Assembly: GCA_024642245.1 (NCBI GenBank) | Contig: JAHEBM010000016.1 | Coordinates: 1 to 64,000 of the forward strand | Length of the DNA stretch: 64,000 nt | From: Haliea sp. | Lineage (GTDB): Bacteria; Pseudomonadota; Gammaproteobacteria; Pseudomonadales; Halieaceae | Direction: 5' to 3' | Shown: piece after piece, positions 1 to 9,772 of the stretch | Layout of the letters: the number at the start of each line of letters is the position of its first letter | Numbering within the stretch: position 1 is the first letter of the stretch | The notes under the pieces: generated by a model | Seen by the model: only the letters and a program-made list of their open reading frames with translations | Told to the model about the DNA's origin: nothing | Databases searched by the model: none | Made by a program: the position numbers and the translations under genes

Positions 1-16
1 CTGAGCGGCATTGGGC

Positions 17-2506
17 TTACTCCTCGAGCGTCAATGTCTCGCCGATCTGCTGCTCCGCGATATCTTTTTCGCAGAAGGGAAACCTAACCCAACGCTTGTC
101 TGCATACAGCCTGGTCTGGTCACTGTAATGATCAGAAGTTGGCTGCACACTCTGGGAGTGGGTAAGAATAGTATCTGCTATGGGGCATTCGGACTCATCC
201 CAGGTAACCGTCTGGATATAGGAATTGCCTGAGCCCGGGTTCTTGTAACCGCCCTCTTTCAGACTGGCGTTGATCGCTCCGAACACCCCTATATTGCCGT
301 CCCCGCCGTGAATGGGTACCCGTTCGTTGTTGCGCTCAAGAAATTGCACCTCACCCCAGGGCGCATCCAGTGCCACACCAGCGTTCATCAATCGCTTATA
401 CGCTTGCAACAGCGCGGCGATGACAGTGACATGATTCCCGGGTTGCGCCATATCGATTCCGGCAGGGGTGTTGAGCGGATCCGCCGGGTCGAAATCCACG
501 CGCCAGAAGCGCGCACTATCCACCACGTTCTGGAAGTCACTTCCCAGCTCACTCCGGATAGCCCGCCAGTACTCGGTAAATACCTGGGTTCCGCGACTGT
601 CCAGTTCCGCCTTCCGGTCCCAATTACCCAACACCCTGCAGGTTTCGGTGAGCGCCGTTAAATCATCCCCGGAGGCGTCTGCCGGTGGTGTCGCTACATA
701 GTCGGCACATATCTGCAAAGTGTCATCAAGGGTAATTTCCGCTGCATAAACGCGGTTTTCATACATCAATCCCTGCAGTGTCGCCATATCGAAAAGCGGT
801 GTTTCACTCAGGCCATCGGTACCCGCGATACGGGCGGCCACCATCAGGTGATTGATGCGCGTGCGCTCGAACTGCTGCTTGCCTTCAGGGCCCATCCAGC
901 CCATCACGACAGGGAACCCGGTCAGCGGATTTTTGGCATCACTCAGCCAGTAGCTGTTATTGCTATTGGCCACATAACCGCGGGTAAAAATCTTTGGTCG
1001 GCTCTCATAACCGAACAGGCCAGTACCCTTGGGGGTGTCCGTATCCTCACCCCAATCGCAGCCCGATGTGCTGCCGTCAAGGCCGATAATCGCATTCGTG
1101 GTGGCGCTGGCGAGCACCGCGCCAATGCCGACCACACAGCGCTCCAACTTCTCACTGGTGAGATGTGGCACGACGGTGATCTGGCCGTAAAAAGCCTCTC
1201 CGTCACGATCCACCGCAAACTCATGAAACACCGGGTTGCCAATCGCCTTGAGCGCTTGTGCAAACTCGGCCATGTTGCTCGCCTGGGCTTTGCGCACCCA
1301 CTGCAGGGCTGAACGCACCCCGGTATCCAGGTTGGCATCACGAATAGACAGCACGGATCCATTGAACATGGGCCAACCTGCCAGCACCGGGTTGACCGCA
1401 CCCAGATCGAGAATCATGCCGTAATGTGAGCTATAAAACGTTTTCTCCCGATCTTCCAGGCTGCCAGCTGCGTTCCTGACCTTTACCGACACCGTTTTTT
1501 GGGTAATCTCACGCCACTCCCCGTCGTACTCATACTCGAAGGGGTTGTCCGGATTAAGTTTCAGCTCATACAAGGTAAACCGCGTGGAATAGTCGACCGT
1601 ATGCGTCCAGGCGACATCCTTTGTGAATCCTATACCGATCCAGGGCAGGCCCTGAAGGGAGGCGCCGGCCACATCGTACTCACCCGGGATGGTGAGGTGT
1701 GCCTCGTACCAGCGACCGCTGCCATTCCAGGGCTGGTGAGGATTACCCAGCAGCAGGCCCCCACCGTTCTGGGTGACATCCCCACCCAGCGCTATGGCAT
1801 TACTGCCGACCTCGCCGGGCCGAAGGGCGCGACTGGCGGCCGCCAGCGCACGCCCGGGGAAAGGTTCCACCCCCAGGCTGTCGATCAAGGCCATGGTATT
1901 CATCGAATCAGGGGCCTGCACGGCCAGCAGGGCATCGCGCACGATGCTCTGGTCGGAGCTTCCGGCGAGCCCGATACGGCGCAAGTACTCCATCAGGTCG
2001 ATCTCATCCACTTCAAAAACCCACCCGGCGCCGCGGCAACCGGCGTCACCCTCGGGAAGGTTCTCCACCCCGGTCTCGCGCAGATAGCGGTTCATACCCG
2101 CCGCGTAGCCCACGGCCAGGTCTTTGGCGAACTGAGGCTGTACATCAAAATATTTGGCGCGGAATTCGTCCTTACTGCCATTGAGGAACCTGAAGAGAAG
2201 ATCATGGTCGGGGTTACCGCCCATCAACTCGGCGGAGCGACCGGTGGCAAGCACAATCTCGCGCATGGTGACGCAGTAATTGTCCTGGGAGTAGGCATAC
2301 CCGTAGCCGTAGCCCAGGCTACCCCAGTCGTTGGCCTTGATATGGGGAATGCCATACTCCGTTCGCCTAACCTCCACGGAATAGGTCGGCTGCGGTTCTA
2401 CCGGCAGTTCCGGCTCCCCGTTTCCCTTGTTGTTATTCGAGTCCCCACAGGCGGCAAGCAGCAAAACAAAGGCTGCACAGACAAGGCTGAGGTTTTTTCG
2501 GCACAT
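17..2506 (-). CDS. Penicillin acylase family lipoprotein (Ntn hydrolase)
   Basis: Predicted exported acylase of the penicillin G / acyl-homoserine lactone / aculeacin acylase superfamily, which splits an amide bond between an acyl chain and an amine. Residues 1-20 are a lipoprotein signal with lipobox LAAC (Cys20). The segment to about residue 234 is the alpha chain. Ser235 in GSNAIALGG is the expected N-terminal nucleophile freed by self-cleavage after Gly234, and the following LLLGNPHQPW is typical of the beta chain. The length of 829 aa is normal for the family. The start is preceded by AGGAAA about 6 nt upstream. It is transcribed alone. The substrate (lactone signal, peptide or drug) cannot be read from the sequence. 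Confidence 0.9.
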   Translation of the reverse strand: MCRKNLSLVCAAFVLLLAACGDSNNNKGNGEPELPVEPQPTYSVEVRRTEYGIPHIKANDWGSLGYGYGYAYSQDNYCVTMREIVLATGRSAELMGGNPDHDLLFRFLNGSKDEFRAKYFDVQPQFAKDLAVGYAAGMNRYLRETGVENLPEGDAGCRGAGWVFEVDEIDLMEYLRRIGLAGSSDQSIVRDALLAVQAPDSMNTMALIDSLGVEPFPGRALAAASRALRPGEVGSNAIALGGDVTQNGGGLLLGNPHQPWNGSGRWYEAHLTIPGEYDVAGASLQGLPWIGIGFTKDVAWTHTVDYSTRFTLYELKLNPDNPFEYEYDGEWREITQKTVSVKVRNAAGSLEDREKTFYSSHYGMILDLGAVNPVLAGWPMFNGSVLSIRDANLDTGVRSALQWVRKAQASNMAEFAQALKAIGNPVFHEFAVDRDGEAFYGQITVVPHLTSEKLERCVVGIGAVLASATTNAIIGLDGSTSGCDWGEDTDTPKGTGLFGYESRPKIFTRGYVANSNNSYWLSDAKNPLTGFPVVMGWMGPEGKQQFERTRINHLMVAARIAGTDGLSETPLFDMATLQGLMYENRVYAAEITLDDTLQICADYVATPPADASGDDLTALTETCRVLGNWDRKAELDSRGTQVFTEYWRAIRSELGSDFQNVVDSARFWRVDFDPADPLNTPAGIDMAQPGNHVTVIAALLQAYKRLMNAGVALDAPWGEVQFLERNNERVPIHGGDGNIGVFGAINASLKEGGYKNPGSGNSYIQTVTWDESECPIADTILTHSQSVQPTSDHYSDQTRLYADKRWVRFPFCEKDIAEQQIGETLTLEE

Positions 2507-2765
2507 ATCGGCTTTCCTGTTATTCTATTTTTTTCTTCGTGGATAGCTGGAGGCACCTGATCCAGGCCATGACCAACGCTCCACAGGCAAGACCTGGATG
2601 CCATCGGCATGGCAGAGACCACTCCACTTCATACCGGCCCAAATTAGCATACAAAATGTCAGAAATGGCAGGAAACGCGCTCCTGGCGAACAGAGGGTTC
2701 AGCGCGTGGCGCAGGGGATAAAAAAGTGAACCAGGGTGCGGGGCCGCGGCGCAGCCAGGGGCGGC

Positions 2766-2969
2766 TCAGATGTTGTCGTTGTCCCGGGCAAACGCCGCTG
2801 CGTAGCGCTCGATCCATTCCAGTGCGGCCTCTTCCGGGCTCAACAGCCGCCCCTCGCCACGCAGCACATTACGCCGGTAACGCTGGATCTGGCCAATTTG
2901 CGCCTCCATCCGGTCCAGGAAAATGTCGCCTGATCCGCCTTTGCCCGTGTCTCTTACGTCCCGTGTCAC
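2766..2969 (-). CDS. Small conserved-looking hypothetical protein
   Basis: This is a 67-aa soluble protein with no signal peptide or membrane segment. Its C-terminal half (EEAALEWIERYAAAFAR) looks like an amphipathic helix pair of a kind I associate with short uncharacterised gammaproteobacterial proteins. The start used here is GTG at 2969, which lacks a clear ribosome site; an internal ATG at 2906 would give 46 aa. It lies 260 bp upstream of the acylase gene on the same strand. I assign no function. Confidence 0.45.
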   Translation of the reverse strand: MTRDVRDTGKGGSGDIFLDRMEAQIGQIQRYRRNVLRGEGRLLSPEEAALEWIERYAAAFARDNDNI

Positions 2970-3244
2970 GCAATGCCGCCGCTATTGATCGCCCCTGTCG
3001 GTATCTTTTCTTAGCAGTAATGGGCCGTCAAGGCATACACCAGGTGCAAAATATGTGAAGAAGTACACACAAAGACACTGCTTACCCTGGCTTTCAACAC
3101 CAGAAACGGCCTGGTACGCGGGATCACGCCAAGGGGGTGGCCCGCGAACCCTGTTTTGGTATTCGTACCATATCGACTGCCCGGAATTACCGTGTAAACT
3201 CGCCGCCCACTGACATTCCTCTCGGGGTTACCTTGGACAATATC

Positions 3245-4465
3245 ATGCTTGAGGCAGTTTTGATTTGCCTCGCCGCACTGGCCTTCCTTGCTATCGTGCT
3301 GGAGGACTTCATCCACATTAACAAGGCAAAGTCGACCCTGTTCCTGGGCACGCTTTGCTGGATACTGTTGTTCACGATTGGCCCGGACCACGCGGCCACG
3401 GAAACGGCCTTTTCCGATAATATTCTGGACATCGCCTCACTATGGCTGTTCCTGTTTGCCGCCATGACATTTGTGGCCTACCTGAACCAGCACGGCATGA
3501 TCGAGGCCCTGGTCTATCGCCTGCTTCCAGGCAACATGCCACAGAAGGCCCTGCTGCCATTCGTGGCTGTTTTTGCCTTCGTCTTTTCCTCATTCTGCGA
3601 CAATATCACGACAACCCTGGTGACAGTGGCGCTCATCCAGTCACTGCGACTGCCGGTGCGCAGCAATATTAAACTGGCAGTGCTGGCGGTATTCTCCATT
3701 AACTCCGGGGGAGCTGCGCTGATTACCGGCGATGTCACAACCCTGATGATCTTTAACTCCGGCAAGGTGGGTATCGGCGACCTGTTCGCAATTATCGGTC
3801 CGGGCCTGGCCGCCTGTCTCCTGCTTGCCACCATGCTGATGCCCGGATTTGAAGGTCGACTCCAGCTGGAGCGCGTCTCCACGCCAGCCTCCGCGTTTGA
3901 TATTTCCGTGGCCATTATCTTTATATCGACCATTCTGCTCACGCTGGTGATCAACCTGGTGGTACACGTTCCGCCATTGCTGGTCTTTATGTTTGGTCTC
4001 TCGCTGGTCTTTATGTTGTCGACGTTCGTGAATCGCGAGGAAGCGGAACTACCCATCATCGATTACATACGCAAGATCGAGTTCGATACCTTATTATTTT
4101 TCCTGGGGATACTGCTGATTGTCGGTATGCTCAAGGAAATTGGCGCGCTCAACGCGATTACCCGCCTGTACATTGCGTTTTCACCCAACATCGCCAACTT
4201 TCTTATCGGTTGCGTCTCGGCAATGATCGATAACGTGCCGCTGACCGCCGCCGTGCTCAAGTCGAACCTGGATATGCCGCTGAGGGATTGGCTGGGTTTT
4301 ACCTACAGTGTCGGGGTTGGCGGTTCCCTGCTGGCGATAGGCTCAGCTGCGGGTGTTCTCATGATGAGCAAGATTGAGGGTGTGGGCTTTATCAGTTACC
4401 TGCGTTACACCCCGCAGCTGACAGTCGCGTTCTCTGTCGGCTACGGCCTGATTCAGTTTATCTGA
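3245..4465 (+). CDS. nhaD: NhaD-type Na+/H+ antiporter
   Basis: Inner-membrane sodium/proton antiporter of the NhaD family (ion transporter superfamily), which exports Na+ or Li+ and supports pH and salt homeostasis. About 11-12 hydrophobic segments fill the protein. Two family-type motifs are visible: SSFCDNITTTLV in the first half and MIDNVPLTAAVLK in the second, both with the Asp-Asn pair expected at the ion path. The start is ATG 3245, giving 406 aa and beginning directly with the first membrane helix. A TTG at 3233 behind GGGG is an alternative. The open frame extends upstream to 3137, but that leader looks non-coding. It is consistent with a saline habitat. Confidence 0.9.
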   Translation: MLEAVLICLAALAFLAIVLEDFIHINKAKSTLFLGTLCWILLFTIGPDHAATETAFSDNILDIASLWLFLFAAMTFVAYLNQHGMIEALVYRLLPGNMPQKALLPFVAVFAFVFSSFCDNITTTLVTVALIQSLRLPVRSNIKLAVLAVFSINSGGAALITGDVTTLMIFNSGKVGIGDLFAIIGPGLAACLLLATMLMPGFEGRLQLERVSTPASAFDISVAIIFISTILLTLVINLVVHVPPLLVFMFGLSLVFMLSTFVNREEAELPIIDYIRKIEFDTLLFFLGILLIVGMLKEIGALNAITRLYIAFSPNIANFLIGCVSAMIDNVPLTAAVLKSNLDMPLRDWLGFTYSVGVGGSLLAIGSAAGVLMMSKIEGVGFISYLRYTPQLTVAFSVGYGLIQFI

Positions 4466-4488
4466 CACCGACCGGCCCGCAGGACAGG

Positions 4489-5721
4489 TCAGCCATCGAC
4501 TTCCGGCGCCGTGGGATCGCTGCTTTCCTGCAGCATCAGGCCGGGAAAAATATCACTGCCCTCGATCCCGATATTGAACAGCGCGTAGCCAGAAAGAACG
4601 ATCTGGGGGACGGCCATACCAATCACCGTACCGGCCCTGCGCGCCATGATCGGTGTTTCCTTTTCATACCCCGGCGCGTGAATCGTCCCCAGCCTGTCCC
4701 CGGGTTTCACCCGTGCACCGATCTCGACATCGGGAAAGAAAAAACCGCCACCGCGCAGCGGCACGCGCTCCCAGTAGGTACGGCGAAACACGCTGTTGAA
4801 AGCAATCGTTTTACCGGGTGTATCCAAAATACCCATCCAGGCCATGACGCTGCGTACGCCATCCGCCCCAACCTGCGCCGCTTCAGGGTCAAACCGGTGG
4901 GGACCCCCGGCCTCGTAGATGATCGCATCGAGCCCGAAGTCGCTGGCCTCACGGCGCAAGCTGCCCTTCGGACCGTCACCGAGCACCACCACACCGCTAC
5001 CAAAATGTCGCGCCATGTCGAGGGCGCTCGGGCGGTCAACCGTCACTCGAATCTGGGGGATATTGAGGCGGGAAAACGAGCCGGTGTGGAGGTCGATAAG
5101 CGCCTGGCAGTGACTGCTTACTACCTTGAAAACACTACCGGCGACGATAGAGGACAGGCTGCCATCCCGGCGCCCCGGAAACAGCCGGTTGAGATCCCGC
5201 CGGTCCGCCATGTAGCGCTCACCACTGCGGATCCCGGCGAGATTAATCATCGGCAGGATGACCACCGTGCCACTCATTTCCGCCGGATCAAGCGAGGAAT
5301 AAACCCGGCGCGCGATTTCAACGCCGTTGATCTCGTCGCCGTGTATGCCGGCTGTCAGGCACAACGCAGGCCCCCCGGATATCCCGCGGACCACCCATAC
5401 CGACGAATTGACAAAGGACGAGTCAAAATTCTGGTCCTCGGTCAGTAAGAATGCGCTCTTGCTGCCGGGCAGCACCTCGTGATCGAGAATTAACAGGGGG
5501 CCCCACGGTGGCGGCAAACCTGCGTCCGGCGCTTCCACGCCCGAGGCGGTATCCGTATCGATGACGGTTTCCGCCACGCCGGCGGCGGGGACAGCATCAG
5601 CGCTTGCCACATCGCTGGCCGGGCTCGCTGTGGCCAGTACAGGGGTTTCTTCGTCACAAAAGGCGAGCCCGGCATACAGCGTCAGCAGCAGTGCAAGCCC
5701 AAACCGGGACGGGGATGACAT
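4489..5721 (-). CDS. Succinylglutamate desuccinylase/aspartoacylase family protein, exported
   Basis: Zinc-dependent carboxypeptidase-like deacylase of the AstE/AspA (M14-related) family. Start ATG 5721 begins a clear signal peptide (residues 1-21), so the enzyme should act in the periplasm. Residues 25-70 are a low-complexity Ala/Asp/Val linker. GIHGDEING carries the zinc ligands His127 and Glu130, and LIDLHTG near residue 205 supplies the third ligand. A C-terminal region resembles the biotinyl-lipoyl-like barrel seen in some members. It converges with nhaD, with 23 bp between the stops. The cytoplasmic members cut N-acyl amino acids, but the substrate here is unknown. Confidence 0.8.
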   Translation of the reverse strand: MSSPSRFGLALLLTLYAGLAFCDEETPVLATASPASDVASADAVPAAGVAETVIDTDTASGVEAPDAGLPPPWGPLLILDHEVLPGSKSAFLLTEDQNFDSSFVNSSVWVVRGISGGPALCLTAGIHGDEINGVEIARRVYSSLDPAEMSGTVVILPMINLAGIRSGERYMADRRDLNRLFPGRRDGSLSSIVAGSVFKVVSSHCQALIDLHTGSFSRLNIPQIRVTVDRPSALDMARHFGSGVVVLGDGPKGSLRREASDFGLDAIIYEAGGPHRFDPEAAQVGADGVRSVMAWMGILDTPGKTIAFNSVFRRTYWERVPLRGGGFFFPDVEIGARVKPGDRLGTIHAPGYEKETPIMARRAGTVIGMAVPQIVLSGYALFNIGIEGSDIFPGLMLQESSDPTAPEVDG

Positions 5722-5962
5722 AAACACACGCCTGCGGGTCCGCCGATACGGGCGCCAGTGGCAGTTCGTCGATGTATCTGCTGCGTACGCCATGGCGTCC
5801 TCCGGTATCCGCCGATGATTCTACAGCAGCCATCCTTCGGGTAGTAGCTGGACGGCGGCATCAGCCGTGGCATGGGGATGATTCCCCAGCCGCCGCGAAT
5901 TGGCGTTTTTTCCCCGACCCAAACTCTATACAATGCCCGGACTAAACCCGGGAGGAACCCCT

Positions 5963-6454
5963 TTGGAAGCACTGCTCGAACGCACCATGTATGCCGCCCG
6001 CTGGCTGCTCGCGCCCGTCTACCTGGGCCTGAGCCTGGCAATGATACTGCTGGGCATCAAGTTCTTCGAGGAGGTGATTCATGTTTTCCCGCTGATCCTC
6101 GACATGTCCGAGGCAGAGCTGGTGCTGGTAATCCTCAGCCTGATAGACCTGGCACTGGTAGGCGGCCTGCTGGTAATGGTGATGTTCTCCGGTTACGAGA
6201 ACTTTGTGTCCCGGCTTGATTCGGTCGATACCAGCGATGGCCTGGACTGGCTGGGAAAGATGGATGCCGGCAGCCTGAAAAACAAGGTGGCCGTATCCAT
6301 CGTGGCAATTTCATCCATTCACTTGTTACAAATTTTCATGAACGCCGAAAACGTCGCTAATGACAAGATCATGTGGTACGTCATCCTGCACCTGACCTTT
6401 GTGCTCTCGGCATTTTGCATGGGTTACCTGGACCAGGTTACCAAGAAAAAATAA
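5963..6454 (+). CDS. UPF0114 (YqhA-like) membrane protein
   Basis: Integral membrane protein of the uncharacterised UPF0114/YqhA family, about 163 aa with four predicted membrane helices. I chose the TTG at 5963 as the start. It sits 7 nt after a perfect GGAGG (5951-5955) and yields [14 protein letters not shown], which matches the usual family N-terminus as I recall it. The ATGs at 5900 and 5933 would add residues that do not look like the family. It is the only gene on its transcript and converges on the aquaporin gene. Function unknown. Confidence 0.85.
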   Translation: MEALLERTMYAARWLLAPVYLGLSLAMILLGIKFFEEVIHVFPLILDMSEAELVLVILSLIDLALVGGLLVMVMFSGYENFVSRLDSVDTSDGLDWLGKMDAGSLKNKVAVSIVAISSIHLLQIFMNAENVANDKIMWYVILHLTFVLSAFCMGYLDQVTKKK

Positions 6455-6503
6455 CGCCACCCTCGCCGGCGACAGCATCCAACAATTCTGGCAGGCCTGT
6501 ATA

Positions 6504-6527
6504 CGGGTGCAGGCTGCGCTGCACCCG
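6504..6527. terminator. Hairpin between convergent genes
   Basis: A 9-bp perfect stem (CGGGTGCAG, 6504-6512, with CTGCACCCG, 6519-6527) and a 6-nt loop lies between the stops of the UPF0114 gene and aqpZ. There is no T run on either side, so termination by it alone is uncertain. Confidence 0.45.
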
Positions 6528-6536
6528 GCACACTAC

Positions 6537-7229
6537 TCAGTCCTCGCTGCCCAGCCAGCGGTAGACCACCCCTGCCAGTGCGGCGCCGACAATGGGTGCC
6601 ACCCAGAACATCCACAGCTGGGACAGTGCCCAGCCACCTTCGAAAACCGCCACGCCCGTGCTGCGCGCGGGGTTCACCGAGGTATTGGTTACGGGGATGC
6701 TGATGAGGTGAATCAGGGTCAGGGCAAGGCCGATGGCGACCGGTGCCAGTCCGGCGGGAGCGCGTTTGTCAGTGGCCCCCAGGATTATGATGAGGAACAT
6801 GAAGGTCATCACTATCTCGGATACCAGGGCGGCCAGCAGGCTATACCCACCGGGTGAGTGCTCACCGTAGCCGTTGGAGGCAAAGCCGGCCATTTCGAAG
6901 CCGGGCTGCCCGGTGGCGATGACATAAAGTACCGCCGCACCGGCAATCCCGCCCAGCACCTGCACCAACACATAGGGAATGAATTCGGCGGCAGAAAAAC
7001 GTCCGCCGACCAGTAAGCCCACGGAAACGGCCGGGTTCAGGTGACAACCGGAAATATGGCCAATCGCGAATGCCATGGTCAACACCGTAAGGCCGAAGGC
7101 CAGTGAGACCCCCACAAAGCCAATCCCCAGTTCAGGAAATCCCGCGGCCAGCACTGCGCTGCCACAGCCACCCAGAACCAACCAGAACGTGCCTATGAAT
7201 TCCGCACCCAGTTTTTTGCTCATGCTCAT
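6537..7229 (-). CDS. aqpZ: Aquaporin Z-type water channel
   Basis: Inner-membrane MIP-family channel for water, 230 aa, close to the size of E. coli AqpZ. Both half-helix signature motifs are present: NPAVSVG near residue 65 and NPARSTG near residue 185. The long hydrophobic segments fit six transmembrane helices. The second motif, NPARS, favours an orthodox aquaporin over a glycerol facilitator. ATG 7229 follows GAGGG; a second ATG two codons later (7223) is equally possible. The open frame extends upstream to 7349 without protein-like sequence. Confidence 0.92.
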   Translation of the reverse strand: MSMSKKLGAEFIGTFWLVLGGCGSAVLAAGFPELGIGFVGVSLAFGLTVLTMAFAIGHISGCHLNPAVSVGLLVGGRFSAAEFIPYVLVQVLGGIAGAAVLYVIATGQPGFEMAGFASNGYGEHSPGGYSLLAALVSEIVMTFMFLIIILGATDKRAPAGLAPVAIGLALTLIHLISIPVTNTSVNPARSTGVAVFEGGWALSQLWMFWVAPIVGAALAGVVYRWLGSED

Positions 7230-7290
7230 AATAACTGCCCTCTTTGTTCTTGTTATCCGGCTTGCCGGCCCACTGGCAAGCCTAGCATAA

Positions 7291-7605
7291 CTACCGCGCC
7301 CCCTGGGAAGGGCCGGATAAGGGCTGCGTTGGCGCCACAACGCTGGCAAGGTCTTCTTCCGACACCAGGCAGGTCATAAATTCAACGCTCTCTCTTGTGG
7401 TCCCGCCGGGACCCAGCGCCAGGGCAACCTTGACCCGCATTCCCCTGGCAGATCGGCGCATACTGACCAGCTTGATTTCCTGACGCTCGCCATGGCGCTG
7501 GGCGACCTGGACGCTGCACGCGGCCAGATAGTCTTCATCGGACCCGGCTGCCGGTATCGCAACGGAAACACCCAGGCTCAAGAGCCCGAAAATCAACACT
7601 CGCAT
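7291..7605 (-). CDS. Small secreted hypothetical protein
   Basis: This is a 104-aa protein from ATG 7605 with an N-terminal signal peptide ([21 protein letters not shown], cleavage about residue 21). The mature part is about 80 residues with two cysteines that could pair in the periplasm. The open frame allows six more residues upstream (7623). It lies 61 bp upstream of aqpZ on the same strand. I do not recognise the family. Confidence 0.6.
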   Translation of the reverse strand: MRVLIFGLLSLGVSVAIPAAGSDEDYLAACSVQVAQRHGERQEIKLVSMRRSARGMRVKVALALGPGGTTRESVEFMTCLVSEEDLASVVAPTQPLSGPSQGAR

Positions 7606-7905
7606 TTTCTTGTCCTTCAGCAAGTCAGATACGAATCATGCTTCAATATACGTTAAGTCACTCGAATCGCGACACTTTTCTCAAGCCATCGCTGCGCGAG
7701 GAGGAGATGAATACCTGTCCTGGCGATCTCCCGGCCCACGCTTGAGTCGATTGTGGGTAGTTGCTACCGTAGCGTCACCATAATGATGACGGATCGGCTC
7801 GATGATACCCCCCAAACTGCCTGCGCCTGTGGCATCAATATTGCCGCTGCGGGGTCGGAATATGATAGCTGACCTGCGGGCGACGGCGCCGTGTTTGGTT
7901 GCCCG

Positions 7906-9768
7906 ATGAAGAAATCCAGAAAGCGCCCGAGGGCAGCCCATACCTACGCCGCCGTTATTGCCATGGCAATTACTGTATTGACAGCGCTGGCCGCGCCGGC
8001 AGAGCCTGCCACATCGGAAACTGACAGGCTCAACACCTGGCTGGACAGCCACTATGAACTGGAACTGCAGCTGTCACCCGTGCATATGACGGAGCTTGGG
8101 CGCCGCGACCGCTACAGCGAAATCGATGACCTGAGCGAAGCGGCAGAGCTCGCCCAGTATCGCCTGCTCGAACGCAGCGTGGCCGATTTGCGCCAGGAAT
8201 TCGACTACGACAAGCTGACCCCCGAGGGCAGGATATCCTACGACTTCTGGATTTACCGGCTGGATCGCTTCAGGGATTACCTTCCCTTCCAACGGCACGA
8301 TTTTATTTTCTCCAGCGAGGGCGGCCCGCACAGTTACCTGCCGGATTTCCTGATCAATATGCACACCGTCGAATCCATGCAGGACATGCTTGACTACATA
8401 ACCCGAACAGGTGGTGTGGCCCGGGCCCTGGACCAGTCACTGGCTCGCGCCATGCAAGCGGCAGGTGAGGGTATCCGGCCGCCACGGTTCGCCTATGAGT
8501 CGGTCCTGGAAGTCGCGGCCAGGCTGACTACGGGAGCGCCCTTCACCCGGGATTCGAAACTGGATTCACCTCTTTGGGTTGATGCGAACAACAAGATCGA
8601 CGGCTTGCTGGCCCGCGGCGTCATCGACCAGGCACAGGCCGAAAACCTCCGGCAGGAAACTGCAACCGCACTGCGCGACCGGCTGCTTCCAGCCTACAGT
8701 CGCCTCACGGCTTGGCTCAGGAAGGATTTACCCAACGCCCCTACCCGCGCGCTGGGAGCAACTTCTCTCCCGGACGGTGCCGCCTACTACGATTACAGCC
8801 TGGCTGCCAACACCACGACCAGACTGGACGCCGCCCAAATCAACGAGCTGGGAATGGCCGAGGTAGCGCATATTCGCGACGGCATGGAAGCGATCAAGCG
8901 CCGGGCCGGCTTCAAAGGCAACCTGCATGACTTCCTCGAATTCGTTCGCACGGACGCGCAATTTTTCTTCAGCAATGACGATACCGGACGCGCTGCTTAT
9001 ATCGCATTGTCCCAATCGTACATCGCAACCATGCAGGCACGCCTGCCCGAGTACTTCGAGCACCTGCCGAAAGCAGGCCTGGTGGTAAAGCGGGTTGAGC
9101 CATTCATGGAGGAGGACGGTATGGCCCCCTATTATGTGGACGGCCTCCCGGACGGCTCCCGTCCCGGCACCTATTACCTGCACTTGTCCGATATGCGCGC
9201 GCTGAACAGGACAGACCTGCAAACCAACGCCTATCACGAGGCAGTTCCCGGGCACCACCTGCAAACCTCTATTGCGCTGGAGCGCCAGGACCTGCCCCTG
9301 TTTCGCAGGGATATCTGGTACTCGGCTTACGGCGAAGGCTGGGCACTGTACGCGGAATATCTCGCCGCGGAAATGGGGGCATTCACCGATCTATACAATG
9401 AACTGGGCTATCTCGCGAGCCAGATGTGGCGCGCTGCCCGACTCGTAGTGGATACTGGCCTGCACGCGCGGGGATGGAGTGAACAGCAGGCCGTGGACTA
9501 TTTCCTGGCAAACCTGCCGATAACAGAAATGGCGGCACGGGCCGAAATCAGGCGCTACATTGTCACGCCCGGGCAGGCCACTTCCTACAAAATCGGTATG
9601 CTGAAGATACTGGAACTCAGGGAAAAAGCCCGCTCCAGGCTTAAGGAAAATTTCGATATTCGCGGATTTCACGACGCCGTACTTGGGGGCGGGTCACTGC
9701 CACTCCCACTGTTGGAACGTCGGGTGACAAACTGGATCGAAGATCGGGCAACGAATGCCAGGGAGTAG
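7906..9768 (+). CDS. DUF885 family exported protein, putative metallopeptidase
   Basis: A 620-aa member of the DUF885 family with an N-terminal signal or anchor segment (about residues 15-38 from ATG 7906). The hallmark HEAVPGHH motif near residue 445, followed by a Tyr-Gly-Glu-Gly-Trp segment, resembles the zinc site of gluzincin-like peptidases, so a peptidase or carboxypeptidase role is likely but unproven for most members. Export suggests a periplasmic site. The stop is 4 bp before the ppnN start, so the two are probably co-transcribed. Confidence 0.85.
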   Translation: MKKSRKRPRAAHTYAAVIAMAITVLTALAAPAEPATSETDRLNTWLDSHYELELQLSPVHMTELGRRDRYSEIDDLSEAAELAQYRLLERSVADLRQEFDYDKLTPEGRISYDFWIYRLDRFRDYLPFQRHDFIFSSEGGPHSYLPDFLINMHTVESMQDMLDYITRTGGVARALDQSLARAMQAAGEGIRPPRFAYESVLEVAARLTTGAPFTRDSKLDSPLWVDANNKIDGLLARGVIDQAQAENLRQETATALRDRLLPAYSRLTAWLRKDLPNAPTRALGATSLPDGAAYYDYSLAANTTTRLDAAQINELGMAEVAHIRDGMEAIKRRAGFKGNLHDFLEFVRTDAQFFFSNDDTGRAAYIALSQSYIATMQARLPEYFEHLPKAGLVVKRVEPFMEEDGMAPYYVDGLPDGSRPGTYYLHLSDMRALNRTDLQTNAYHEAVPGHHLQTSIALERQDLPLFRRDIWYSAYGEGWALYAEYLAAEMGAFTDLYNELGYLASQMWRAARLVVDTGLHARGWSEQQAVDYFLANLPITEMAARAEIRRYIVTPGQATSYKIGMLKILELREKARSRLKENFDIRGFHDAVLGGGSLPLPLLERRVTNWIEDRATNARE

Positions 9769-9772
9769 CACT

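Noticed and set aside
1499-2560. Plus-strand open frame of 353 codons
   Set aside because: It is antisense to the acylase gene, whose signal peptide, nucleophile and motifs are clear.
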